DNA of 64,000 nt, from positions 218,560 through 282,559 of the forward strand of contig NZ_GL831112.1 of assembly GCF_000188295.1 (NCBI RefSeq). The letters are read 5' to 3'. The position numbers were made by a program, and so were the translations under genes. This stretch comes from Streptococcus vestibularis ATCC 49124 (GTDB lineage Bacteria > Bacillota > Bacilli > Lactobacillales > Streptococcaceae). Shown piece by piece: positions 17,811 through 25,889 of this stretch (position 1 is the stretch's first letter; each line of letters begins with the position of its first letter). The notes below the pieces were generated by a model. That model was given only the letters and a program-made list of their open reading frames with translations, made no database searches and was not told the DNA's origin.

Positions 17811-17945
17811 ATGTTAGAAGAAAAACAATTATTTACGGTGTTGTCCAATGATGATTTAGAGCAAATCAGTGGTGGTTTCAATCCAGTTAAATATGGTAAG
17901 TACGTTATTAACGAATTTGTAAAAGGTTTTCATCATGCGTGGTAG
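17811..17945 (+). CDS. double-glycine leader peptide, 44 residues
   Basis: Leader MLEEKQLFTVLSNDDLEQIS then GG, a textbook GG-leader (LxxDDLExIxGG). The core FNPVKYGKYVINEFVKGF HHAW is 22 residues, basic and aromatic. SD AAAGGAG. First gene after ComR-like promoter B. Probably a secreted antimicrobial or signal peptide exported by a C39 ABC transporter encoded elsewhere. Confidence 0.75.
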   Translation: MLEEKQLFTVLSNDDLEQISGGFNPVKYGKYVINEFVKGFHHAW

Positions 17946-17982
17946 GTAGTCGAAGTCAATGAAATAAAGAATAGGAGAGAAC

Positions 17983-18132
17983 ATGAAAAATGCATTTCAA
18001 AAAATTGATATTAAAGATTTAGTAATTGTAGTTGGTGGAAGTATTGATTCATCTGTAGGATATGGAGTCGGAGTAGTTACTCACACGGTTTATGATTTTG
18101 GTCGTGGATTTGTAGATGGATTTAGAGGTTAA
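17983..18132 (+). CDS. double-glycine leader peptide, Gly-rich core
   Basis: 49 residues. The leader MKNAFQKIDIKDLVIVV ends in GG, and the core SIDSSVGYGVGVVTHTVYDF and onward is Gly/Val-rich with a GxxxG-like pattern, as in two-peptide class IIb bacteriocins. SD AGGAGAG. It lies 37 nt after the previous peptide. It may act with the next peptide, which has a similar core. Confidence 0.7.
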   Translation: MKNAFQKIDIKDLVIVVGGSIDSSVGYGVGVVTHTVYDFGRGFVDGFRG

Positions 18133-18144
18133 GGGAAAATGTAT

Positions 18145-18297
18145 ATGGATACAATGATGATGGATAAATTTGATTCTTTAACCTTTGATAAGCTTTCTGA
18201 AATTGTTGGGGGAAATGTAGCATATGACATTGGTTATGGAGTTGGACAAGTAAGTTATATTGCAGTTGAGATTTTAAAACTGAGAAAAATAAGATAG
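18145..18297 (+). CDS. double-glycine leader peptide, possible class IIb partner
   Basis: 50 residues from the ATG at 18145, 9 nt after AAGGG; an ATG at 18139 is also possible but too close to the SD. The leader contains DKFDSLTFDKLSEIVGG. The core NVAYDIGYGVGQVSYIAVEI plus a basic KLRKIR tail shares the (A/S)xxxGYGVGxV pattern with the upstream peptide, suggesting a paired bacteriocin. It lies 12 nt after the preceding stop. Confidence 0.7.
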   Translation: MDTMMMDKFDSLTFDKLSEIVGGNVAYDIGYGVGQVSYIAVEILKLRKIR

Positions 18298-18434
18298 CAG
18301 GTTATTAAATAACTCTTATTTTCATGAGAGTCAAAAAGAATAAACGTTATAAGTTATCATCGTTCAGGTGAACTAATCACTTGGATGTTAAAGATTTATA
18401 TTAGAAATATATTTAAACAAAGAAAGGTAGAAAG

Positions 18435-19256
18435 ATGACAGTGCTAGCGGTGAAAGGCTTAACCTATAGTTTTGGAAAGCAAACCGTTTTGGATAATATC
18501 TCGTTTACGTTAGAGAAGGGGGATATTGCCGGTTTGATTGGTAATAATGGTGCAGGGAAGACGACCCTGATGAAACTAGTTTCAGGTATTTTGGCAGGAC
18601 CCAAGGATATTATTGACTTAAAAACAAGAACTGTAGGAGCCTTGATTGAAGCTCCGGCTCTATATCCTAACATGACTGTTGAAGCTAATCTTAAATTCTA
18701 TTGTAAATTGTACAGTAAAGATTACGCATTGATTGACCGTTATAAGGACGAGTTGGAGGTGGCAGCCTATCTTAAACGCAAGGCTTCCAAATTGTCTTTG
18801 GGAATGAAGCAACGTGTGGGGTTGTTTATCGCCTTAATTGCTTCAGATGAACTTATCCTTCTTGATGAGCCTACAAATGGTCTGGATCCTAATGGAATCA
18901 ACAGTCTTCTCACATTAATTAAAAAGTTAGCGAAAAATCATGGTCTAACCTTTATTATCTCGAGTCATATCTTGTCTAATCTTGAGCAGGTTTGTACGAA
19001 AAACTATTTGTTGAGGAATCATAAGCTGATTTACTTAGATGATAGTGATAATGTTAAATACAAGATTTATACTGAGGATTTAAGTTTGAAGTCATTGATG
19101 TCTCTGCTCAAATTAAATGGTCTACCTTTTGAACGACAAAAGCATGATATCTTAGTCAAAGGATTAGCAGCTGTTAAGCAGGTTATGGATAGGGAGGGGA
19201 TTCCTTTTACTTATGAAAAAGAAGGATTAAGTGAGGTGCTATTCAATGAAAAGTAA
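18435..19256 (+). CDS. ABC transporter ATPase, bacteriocin-export or self-immunity type
   Basis: A 273-residue single ABC ATPase of the BcrA/CcmA-like group. Walker A GNNGAGKTT near residue 36, signature LSLGMKQRVGL near 121, Walker B LILLDEPTNGLDP near 141, then a C-terminal accessory domain. It overlaps the permease gene by 11 nt, indicating translational coupling. It lies about 140 nt after the GG peptides, so a self-protection or export pump is likely. It lacks a C39 peptidase domain and so cannot process the GG leaders. Confidence 0.88.
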   Translation: MTVLAVKGLTYSFGKQTVLDNISFTLEKGDIAGLIGNNGAGKTTLMKLVSGILAGPKDIIDLKTRTVGALIEAPALYPNMTVEANLKFYCKLYSKDYALIDRYKDELEVAAYLKRKASKLSLGMKQRVGLFIALIASDELILLDEPTNGLDPNGINSLLTLIKKLAKNHGLTFIISSHILSNLEQVCTKNYLLRNHKLIYLDDSDNVKYKIYTEDLSLKSLMSLLKLNGLPFERQKHDILVKGLAAVKQVMDREGIPFTYEKEGLSEVLFNEK

Positions 19257-19968
19257 ATTGAGAACCGTATTTTTACAGCAGGAATGTGTGACGAGGAGTG
19301 TCTTTATTTGTCTCGGATTGGTAGCCTTGATTGGTGCAATTGTAATCTTATGTGATGGCTATAGGGGAGATTACCTTGGTCCATCTGCGATTGTTGCCAG
19401 TTATTCTTTTATCGTGGATATCGTCTTTGTTTATTTAGCAGTATCTAGTCTTGGACGAGAATTTCAGAATCGAACAATTAATATGATTCGGGTGTCTTCC
19501 TTATCTGGATGCGAGGTTATTCTTCGAAAACTCTTAAGTTTCCTTGTGTTGTCTATAGTTGCTGCTACTATTTTGGTTTTGGAGTTGGCCTTCTACAAGT
19601 ATTCTGTGCAACATGTCGATTTTCCTTTGTGGGATTATATCAGAGGCATCTATATTGATTTTCTACTCTATGGAGCCTTTATTTATATGGTTTCCTCCTT
19701 ACTTGTATTGTTTGTAAAAAGTACCTTGACAGCCTTTGTAATGACCTATTTTGGTGTAACAGGAATGACTTTCTTTACGCTCTATTTGGCTAGTTTAGGG
19801 GATACCATAACTAAGTTGATGACTTATGTGCCATTTAGCTTTATGCGAGCAGTCTTTACTAGCGGTCAACAGTTCTTCAGTCTTCGCGAAGCCTTTGTTT
19901 TGTTTGCTTGGACTTTGGTTTTGCTCCTCTTTGCGCCAACTATCTACGAAAAGCGAGCCTATGTGTAG
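19246..19968 (+). CDS. ABC transporter permease
   Basis: 240 residues with about six hydrophobic helices (SVFICLGLVALIGAIVILC, FIVDIVFVYLAVSSL, and others), typical ABC-2 type permease partners of BcrA-like ATPases. The start at 19246 (MKSKLRTVFLQQE) lies inside the ATPase 3' end. The phrase SSLGREFQNRTINMIRVSS matches the conserved cytosolic coupling region. It forms a transporter with the preceding ATPase. Confidence 0.85.
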   Translation: MKSKLRTVFLQQECVTRSVFICLGLVALIGAIVILCDGYRGDYLGPSAIVASYSFIVDIVFVYLAVSSLGREFQNRTINMIRVSSLSGCEVILRKLLSFLVLSIVAATILVLELAFYKYSVQHVDFPLWDYIRGIYIDFLLYGAFIYMVSSLLVLFVKSTLTAFVMTYFGVTGMTFFTLYLASLGDTITKLMTYVPFSFMRAVFTSGQQFFSLREAFVLFAWTLVLLLFAPTIYEKRAYV

Positions 19969-19975
19969 TGCTTAT

Positions 19976-20002
19976 AAAGTCAGAATTTCATCTGGCTTTT
20001 TC
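19976..20002 (+). terminator. terminator after the ABC pair
   Basis: AAAGTCAGA pairs with TCTGGCTTT (one G-T pair), then a T-run. Confidence 0.75.
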
Positions 20003-20099
20003 TTAATGCCATCAAAAAAACACGATAAAGTATCAATTTCGTCCTTTAAAATCTGAGAATTTGGTATAATTAACCTAAAATACCAAAGGAGTCATTCAA

Positions 20100-21161
20100 A
20101 TGCAACGTAGACTTGAACGATTTGATGCTAAACTTGCCCAATCAGGCCTTGATGCCTTGTTGGTGACAGGACAAAACAATATTTATTATTTGACAGATTT
20201 CTGGGGGACAAATGCGACTGTCTTCATCACTAAGAATCGTCGCCTCTTCTTAACCGATTCACGTTATACCCTCATTGCCAAACAATCCGTGCATGGCTTT
20301 GATATTATTGAAAGTAAGGATCCACTTAAGGATATTGTTAAAATTATCGGGGCTGATAAACTGGAGACAATAGGTTTTGACAATCAGGTATCATTTGCTT
20401 ACTATCAAGGTCTTCAAGCGATTTTTGAAGGCTACACTTTGTCACCACAAAGTAACTTCATGGAAGAGTTGCGTATGATCAAGGACGAAAAAGAATTGGC
20501 AACTATCCGTAAGGCTTGTTCTATCTCAGACCGTGCCTTTACAGATGTGCTTGATTTTATCAAACCAGGTCAAACAACAGAACTACAAGTGGCTAACTTC
20601 CTAGATTTCCGTATGCGTGAATATGGAGCTTCAGGTATTTCCTTTGAGTCTATCATTGCTTCAGGTTACCGTTCAGCTATGCCTCACGGTGTTGCTTCAG
20701 ACAAGGTCATTCAGTCAGGAGAAACTTTGACTATGGACTTTGGTTGTTACTACAATCACTATGTTAGTGATATGACTCGTACTATCCATATTGGTGACAC
20801 CACTGATGAGGAGCGTGAAATTTATGATATCGTTCTACGTTCTAACCAGGCCTTGATTGACGCAGCTAAGGCTGGTATGACACGTCGTGACTATGATAAG
20901 GTTGCGCGTGATGTTATTGTCGAAGCGGGATACGGCGACTACTTTACACATGGTATTGGACATGGTATCGGTCTTGATATTCACGAGATTCCTTACTTCG
21001 GTAATTCTGATGAGACTATCGAAGCTGGTATGGTCTTGACGGATGAACCAGGTATTTATTTGGCTGACAAATACGGTGTTCGTATTGAAGATGATATCAT
21101 TATTACTAAAAATGGTTGCGAATTGATTACTCTTGCACCTAAGGAATTGATTGTACTCTAA
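20100..21161 (+). CDS. pepP: Xaa-Pro aminopeptidase (M24B)
   Basis: A 353-residue cytosolic metallopeptidase that removes N-terminal residues before proline. It has a creatinase-like N-domain (QRRLERFDAKLAQSGLDALL) and a pita-bread catalytic domain with the dinuclear ligands in order: MDFG and SDMTR (Asp pair), GHGIGLDIHE (His), DEPGIY (Glu), RIEDD (Glu). A TATAAT near 20062 and an AAAGGAG SD precede it. It starts the pepP to nusB group, as in many streptococci. Confidence 0.95.
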   Translation: MQRRLERFDAKLAQSGLDALLVTGQNNIYYLTDFWGTNATVFITKNRRLFLTDSRYTLIAKQSVHGFDIIESKDPLKDIVKIIGADKLETIGFDNQVSFAYYQGLQAIFEGYTLSPQSNFMEELRMIKDEKELATIRKACSISDRAFTDVLDFIKPGQTTELQVANFLDFRMREYGASGISFESIIASGYRSAMPHGVASDKVIQSGETLTMDFGCYYNHYVSDMTRTIHIGDTTDEEREIYDIVLRSNQALIDAAKAGMTRRDYDKVARDVIVEAGYGDYFTHGIGHGIGLDIHEIPYFGNSDETIEAGMVLTDEPGIYLADKYGVRIEDDIIITKNGCELITLAPKELIVL

Positions 21162-21179
21162 GATTTGGAGGAATATTTT

Positions 21180-21635
21180 ATGCCAAACCGTCTATCTTGG
21201 CAAGACTATTTTATGGCTAATGCAGAGCTGATTTCTAAACGTTCTACCTGTGACCGTGCCTTTGTTGGTGCTGTTTTGGTCAAGGACAACCGCATTATTG
21301 CTACAGGTTATAACGGTGGAGTCTCTGAGACAGATAACTGTAATGAGGTTGGTCACTACATGGAAGATGGTCACTGTATTCGTACGGTCCATGCGGAGAT
21401 GAACGCTCTTATCCAGTGTGCCAAAGAGGGGATTTCTACTAAAAATACAGAAATTTATGTGACGCATTTTCCCTGTATTAACTGCACCAAAGCTCTCCTT
21501 CAGGCTGGCGTTGTTAAGATTACTTATAAGGCTAATTATCGCCCCCACGCCTTTGCGATTGAGTTGATGGAACAAAAGGGAGTCTCTTATGTGCAACATG
21601 ATGTTCCAGAGGTACACTTGGGGATGGATGACTAG
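21180..21635 (+). CDS. deoxycytidylate (dCMP) deaminase, ComEB-like
   Basis: 151 residues, a zinc-dependent deaminase making dUMP from dCMP for dTTP synthesis. Zinc and catalytic motifs: HAEMN (about residue 80) and PCINCTKAL (about 102). The N-terminus [20 protein letters not shown] matches ComEB-type enzymes. Start 21180 has a TTGGAGGAA SD; the longer frame from 21165 has none. It lies 18 nt after pepP, so cotranscription is likely. Confidence 0.92.
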   Translation: MPNRLSWQDYFMANAELISKRSTCDRAFVGAVLVKDNRIIATGYNGGVSETDNCNEVGHYMEDGHCIRTVHAEMNALIQCAKEGISTKNTEIYVTHFPCINCTKALLQAGVVKITYKANYRPHAFAIELMEQKGVSYVQHDVPEVHLGMDD

Positions 21636-21682
21636 ATTTTCCTTGGAAAATCTTAGGTTTTAGGTCTGATTCTATAAAACAT

Positions 21683-21711
21683 TTGAGCCATGCTGTCATT
21701 TATGGTAGAAT
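21683..21711 (+). promoter_or_regulatory. promoter of efp-asp23-nusB
   Basis: TTGAGC, 17-nt spacer, TAGAAT, ahead of efp. Confidence 0.65.
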
Positions 21712-21747
21712 AAACTGATAATAATTTTTACAAAGAGGTATTTAATA

Positions 21748-22308
21748 ATGATTGAAGCAAGTAAACTCCGTGCGGGTATGACTTTCGTAACAAGTGATGG
21801 CAAATTGATCAAAGTTCTTGAAGCTAGCCACCACAAACCTGGTAAAGGTAACACAATCATGCGTATGAAATTGCGTGATGTTCGCTCAGGTTCAACTTTT
21901 GACACTAGCTACCGTCCAGAAGAAAAATTTGAACAAGCAATCATCGAAACAGTACCAGCACAATACTTGTACCAAATGGATGATACTGCATACTTCATGA
22001 ACACTGAAACATATGACCAATATGAAATCCCAGTAGCCAACGTTCAAGAAGAATTGAAATTTATCCTTGAAAACTCAGACGTAAAAATCCAATTCTACGG
22101 AACAGAAGTTATCGGTGTGCAAGTGCCAACAACTGTTGAATTGACAGTTACTGAAACACAACCATCAATCAAAGGTGCAACAGTTACAGGTTCAGGTAAA
22201 CCTGCAACACTTGAAACTGGTCTTGTGGTTAACGTTCCAGACTTTATCGAAGCTGGTCAAAAATTGGTTATCAACACAGCTGAAGGTACTTACGTATCAC
22301 GTGCCTAA
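21748..22308 (+). CDS. efp: translation elongation factor P
   Basis: 186 residues in three beta-barrel domains. It relieves ribosome stalling at polyproline stretches by entering the E site. [20 protein letters not shown] starts domain I, and the modification-loop region reads HHKPGKGNT, with Lys as in other Firmicutes. It has its own promoter and a good SD; asp23 follows 70 nt downstream. Confidence 0.97.
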   Translation: MIEASKLRAGMTFVTSDGKLIKVLEASHHKPGKGNTIMRMKLRDVRSGSTFDTSYRPEEKFEQAIIETVPAQYLYQMDDTAYFMNTETYDQYEIPVANVQEELKFILENSDVKIQFYGTEVIGVQVPTTVELTVTETQPSIKGATVTGSGKPATLETGLVVNVPDFIEAGQKLVINTAEGTYVSRA

Positions 22309-22378
22309 GCCTAACTAAGTCTTTCGAACCACTGGTTTGAAAGCTTTATTTTCCAAACTAACGGAAAGGAAATATGCG

Positions 22379-22768
22379 ATGACTACAGAAAATATCGGTG
22401 AAATCGTAATTGCTCCTCGTGTTCTTGAAGTGATTACTGGTATCGCTGCAACTAAAGTGGACGGTGTTTACGCCCTTCAAAACAAAAACGTTACAGATAG
22501 TCTCAGCAAAACAAGCTTGGGACGTGGTGTTTATCTTCAAACTGAGGAAGATGGTACAGTAAACGCTGATATCTACGTTTCTCTTCAGTATGGCGTTAAT
22601 GTGCCTGCGGTTTCAATTGAGATTCAAAAGGCTGTTAAAGCAGCTGTCTATGATATGGCCGAAGTGTCAATTTCAGAAGTCAACGTTCACGTTGAATCTA
22701 TTGTTACTGAAAAGTCGCAAAAACCGGACTTGGCTGAATTGTTTAACGAGGATTTTTTGAATGACTAA
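22379..22768 (+). CDS. Asp23/Gls24 family envelope stress protein
   Basis: 129 residues from the ATG at 22379 (SD GGAAAGGAAAT). [20 protein letters not shown] and [20 protein letters not shown] are typical of the Asp23 fold (YqhY group). This member commonly sits between efp and nusB in Firmicutes and is linked to envelope or lipid homeostasis. It overlaps nusB by 8 nt, so the two are translationally coupled. Confidence 0.92.
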   Translation: MTTENIGEIVIAPRVLEVITGIAATKVDGVYALQNKNVTDSLSKTSLGRGVYLQTEEDGTVNADIYVSLQYGVNVPAVSIEIQKAVKAAVYDMAEVSISEVNVHVESIVTEKSQKPDLAELFNEDFLND

Positions 22769-23195
22769 TATCTTTAAAGATTCACGTCGTGACCTTCGTG
22801 AGCGTGCTTTTCAAACGCTTTTTGCCCTTGAATTTGGTGGTGAAGCTCTGGAACAAGCACATTTCGCTTACACTTATGACAAGCCAATTGACGAAGAAAC
22901 TGAAGTTGATGTACCAGCTTTTCTCCTTAGCCTAGTAACAGGCGTCCGTGAAGAGTTGGCTCAACTTGATAGTCAAATTGAAGAAAAATTGAAAGAAGGT
23001 TGGAGTCTTTCACGTTTGATTGTGACAGATCGTACTCTCCTTCGTTTGGGACTTTATGAAATCACGTCTTTTGAAGAGACACCAGGACGTGTGGCTATCA
23101 ATGAAATTATTGAAATTGCTAAAAAATATTCTGATGAAACATCTGCTAAGTTCATTAATGGTGTTCTTAGTCAGTTTGTGACAGACGAAGCATAA
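22761..23195 (+). CDS. nusB: transcription antitermination protein NusB
   Basis: 144 residues, all helical, with the family features [17 protein letters not shown] at the N-terminus and the C-terminal [20 protein letters not shown] and [12 protein letters not shown]. It binds boxA RNA with NusE in rRNA antitermination complexes. Its start lies inside asp23; a terminator follows. Confidence 0.96.
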   Translation: MTNIFKDSRRDLRERAFQTLFALEFGGEALEQAHFAYTYDKPIDEETEVDVPAFLLSLVTGVREELAQLDSQIEEKLKEGWSLSRLIVTDRTLLRLGLYEITSFEETPGRVAINEIIEIAKKYSDETSAKFINGVLSQFVTDEA

Positions 23196-23196
23196 G

Positions 23197-23232
23197 AAAA
23201 AGAAGTTGATTGCTGTTTCAACTTCTTTTTTT
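23197..23232 (+). terminator. nusB terminator
   Basis: AAGAAGTTGA pairs with TCAACTTCTT, followed by seven T. The A-run on the left may also serve the converging scrR. Confidence 0.85.
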
Positions 23233-23284
23233 GATAACTAAGCTCAAGAAAAAGTCGCAAACGGAGATTTCTTGCGACTTTTAT

Positions 23285-24250
23285 TTATATACTGCCACCA
23301 GAAATCAAATTTACTGGTAGCACATAATCACGACTGACTATTTCGCCTTTGATTTTCTTCAAAAGAATTTCGACACAAAGTTTAGCAATTTCATCCAAAG
23401 GCTGTTGGATGGTTGCTAGCTCTGGATAGAAGTGTCGGATAAAGGCAGTACCGTCGTAACCGATGATTTTTAAGTCATTGGGGATGGAAAGTTCTAGTTG
23501 TCTAGCTACTTTCATAACTAAGATAGCTGTTAAATCATCTGAGACAAAGATACCATCCGGTTTTTCACGAGAAATAATAGATTTGATTTCCAATTCTCGT
23601 CGCATGAGAGATAAATCGTTTGGGACAGGGCAGACAATACCGTGTTTATTCAATTCGTAATTGAACCCAAGTTGACGGAGTCCAGTTGGAGAATCTGAAT
23701 TATCATTACCTGTAATCATGACAATACGCTGGCAACCAGCCTTGACTAAGGCTTTTGCGGCTAATTTTCCTCCTTCAAAGTTATCAGATGAGATAATAGG
23801 AATCTTTGGGGCCAGATTACGGTCGAAGGCAATGATAGGAGCTTCAACCTTTTCATAATCTTCGATACCAAGATTGTGAGAAGACGAGATGATGCCATCA
23901 CATTGGTTGGCGGCAAGCATCTCCAAATAGTCCCTCTCCTTGTTAGGATCGTGCTCACTATTACAAATAATGGTTTTATAGCCTTGCTTAAAGAGTTCAT
24001 CCTCAAGACGTTCAATAAGTTCGGCATAAAATACATTGGAAATATTTGGGAAAATCAAGCCAACGAGTTTGGCCGACTTTCCTTGAAGACCTCGAGCTAA
24101 ATTATTAGGTTTATAGTTGAGTTCTTGCATAGCAGCGTGAACTTTGTCAATGGTCTTCTGTGAGAGGTAGCCCTTTTTGTTTATGACGCGAGAAACTGTG
24201 GTTGGGCTCACACCAGCTAGTTCGGCAACGTCAGTAAGCTTTGCGACCAT
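23285..24250 (-). CDS. scrR: sucrose operon repressor, LacI family
   Basis: A 321-residue LacI/GalR regulator. The N-terminal helix-turn-helix LTDVAELAGVSPTTVSRVIN and hinge helix (NNLARGLQGKSAKLVGLIFP) are followed by a periplasmic-binding-like effector domain. It sits 8 nt downstream of scrB on the same strand, the standard streptococcal scrB-scrR operon. It should repress scrA and scrB through the palindromes in the scrB-scrA gap until sucrose or fructose phosphates accumulate. Confidence 0.94.
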   Translation of the reverse strand: MVAKLTDVAELAGVSPTTVSRVINKKGYLSQKTIDKVHAAMQELNYKPNNLARGLQGKSAKLVGLIFPNISNVFYAELIERLEDELFKQGYKTIICNSEHDPNKERDYLEMLAANQCDGIISSSHNLGIEDYEKVEAPIIAFDRNLAPKIPIISSDNFEGGKLAAKALVKAGCQRIVMITGNDNSDSPTGLRQLGFNYELNKHGIVCPVPNDLSLMRRELEIKSIISREKPDGIFVSDDLTAILVMKVARQLELSIPNDLKIIGYDGTAFIRHFYPELATIQQPLDEIAKLCVEILLKKIKGEIVSRDYVLPVNLISGGSI

Positions 24251-24258
24251 AAATCACC

Positions 24259-25701
24259 CTAGTATTTCAAGTCGAAGTAGTGTCCAGAAACGTTTCCTGA
24301 TGTTACTTTGATACCAGTTTGTTCTGCACTTGGGAAAACACGACTAGTGAAGACTTTCTCACCTTTGTTGAAGAAAATTTCAACGATTGAGTTATCTACA
24401 AAGATGTTTGCGGTTGCAGCTTGACCGGCATCAAGTGTACATTCACGACTTGTTCCAAAGTCAGTAGCATATTGTTCACCAGCTTTAGAACGGTCAAGGA
24501 TAACTTTTCCGTTCTCAGTATCAACAGTAAGTGACAAGCCGTTTCCTTCTTGGTTTGCAAAGAGGACAAGTTCTGTTTGGCTGTTAGCTTCAAAGTTAAG
24601 TTCAAGCTCGTAAGTGTTAGTTGTTGCCGTTTTTTCAGAGAAATCTTCTTGACTAGCACGTAAGCTTGTAATAGCTTCTACTGGGTATTGGTAGAGTTTA
24701 CCATCTTTGATAGATAATTCTTTAACCAAGCTCATAGCACCTTGGTAGTCGTATTTGTCAGTTGGATAGTCTACGTCTGGGAGACCAATCCAGCTAACAA
24801 TAAGGGCACGATCATCTGGAGTGTTAAAGCCTTGAGTCGCGTATGCTTCGAATCCATAGTCCAAGTTGATAATTGGTGTGCCATCAACGAGGGCAGGTTT
24901 CTCAGTGTCGAAATCTTGGAAAATCTTATAAGTGTTAGGGTAAATGTTGTCGTAGTCAAGTTCAGCTTTATCAAGACCTTGTGGGCTATAAAGAAGAACA
25001 GGTTTACCATCTACAAAGACAAGGTTAGGACACTCAATCATGTATTCTGAGCCAGTGCCATCAAAGTCTAGGTCTCCAACTTCAACCCAGTTTTCGACAT
25101 CATTGTCTACTGCCTTGTAAAGTTTGATAAAACCGTGTTTATCGTGGTTTTGAGCACCTACGATAGCGTAGAATTGTCCCTTGTAATCGAAGATTTGAGG
25201 GTCACGGAAGTGCTCAGTAGCGTCAGCAGGTTGCTTGATAAGAACCTTGTCTAATTTTTCGATTTTGCCGTCTTTATCCATCCAGGCACCGATTTGGCGT
25301 GGGTCACGAACCCAATTGTCATCACGAACGTTACCTGTGTAGAAGATAAAGAGTTTATCACCAATTTGATAAGCAGAACCTGAGTAGGCACCGTGGCTAT
25401 CATTTTCATGGTCTGGCAAGAGTTTGACACCAGTTTCTGTAAAGTGAACCAAATCTTCAGTTTCAGTATGCACCCATTGTTTCAAACCATGAGCAGCTCC
25501 AAATGGCCAACTTTGGTAGAAAAGTTGGAACTTACCATTAAAGTAAGAAAAACCGTTTGGATCATTAAGAAGCCCTGTTTCTGGTTCGATATGGTAGCTT
25601 GCACGCCAAGGTGATTTAGCGACATTTTCTTTAATTTTTGTTTTTTCTTCGTTTGTCCAATCTGCGTATGGACGGTAACGAACTTCTGTTGGTAGATTCA
25701 T
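24259..25701 (-). CDS. scrB: sucrose-6-phosphate hydrolase (GH32)
   Basis: A 480-residue cytosolic invertase that splits sucrose-6-phosphate into glucose-6-phosphate and fructose. A five-bladed propeller carries LLNDPNGF (nucleophile Asp near residue 45), FRDPQIF (near 165) and ECPNL (acid/base Glu near 224), followed by the C-terminal beta-sandwich. SD AGGAG precedes the ATG. It diverges from scrA, with shared operators between. Confidence 0.96.
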   Translation of the reverse strand: MNLPTEVRYRPYADWTNEEKTKIKENVAKSPWRASYHIEPETGLLNDPNGFSYFNGKFQLFYQSWPFGAAHGLKQWVHTETEDLVHFTETGVKLLPDHENDSHGAYSGSAYQIGDKLFIFYTGNVRDDNWVRDPRQIGAWMDKDGKIEKLDKVLIKQPADATEHFRDPQIFDYKGQFYAIVGAQNHDKHGFIKLYKAVDNDVENWVEVGDLDFDGTGSEYMIECPNLVFVDGKPVLLYSPQGLDKAELDYDNIYPNTYKIFQDFDTEKPALVDGTPIINLDYGFEAYATQGFNTPDDRALIVSWIGLPDVDYPTDKYDYQGAMSLVKELSIKDGKLYQYPVEAITSLRASQEDFSEKTATTNTYELELNFEANSQTELVLFANQEGNGLSLTVDTENGKVILDRSKAGEQYATDFGTSRECTLDAGQAATANIFVDNSIVEIFFNKGEKVFTSRVFPSAEQTGIKVTSGNVSGHYFDLKY

Positions 25702-25737
25702 ATAAAGGGATCTCCTAATCTATTTGTTAGTAATATA

Positions 25738-25750
25738 GTAAACGTTTTAC
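25738..25750. promoter_or_regulatory. scr operator 1
   Basis: GTAAACGTTTTAC is a LacI-type palindrome on the scrB side of the scrB-scrA gap, a probable ScrR site that may also act as a cre. Confidence 0.7.
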
Positions 25751-25790
25751 CTAGAAAAATCAACGATTTATCATAAAAAAACAAAAAATA

Positions 25791-25828
25791 TGCTAAACGG
25801 TTGACATATGACAAAAAGATGCTAAAAT
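25791..25828 (+). promoter_or_regulatory. scrA promoter with overlapping operator half
   Basis: TTGACA at 25801-25806, 16-nt spacer, TAAAAT at 25823-25828. GCTAAACGGTTGACA, a degenerate LacI-type site, overlaps the -35. Confidence 0.7.
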
Positions 25829-25844
25829 AGTTATCGTAAAGAAA

Positions 25845-25860
25845 AGCTAAACGCTTTCAT
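25845..25860 (+). promoter_or_regulatory. scr operator 2
   Basis: AGCTAAACGCTTTCAT lies downstream of the scrA -10 and upstream of its SD, as expected for a ScrR or CcpA roadblock. Confidence 0.7.
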
Positions 25861-25889
25861 ATTAAATTTTATTAAGGAGAATTTTGCAA

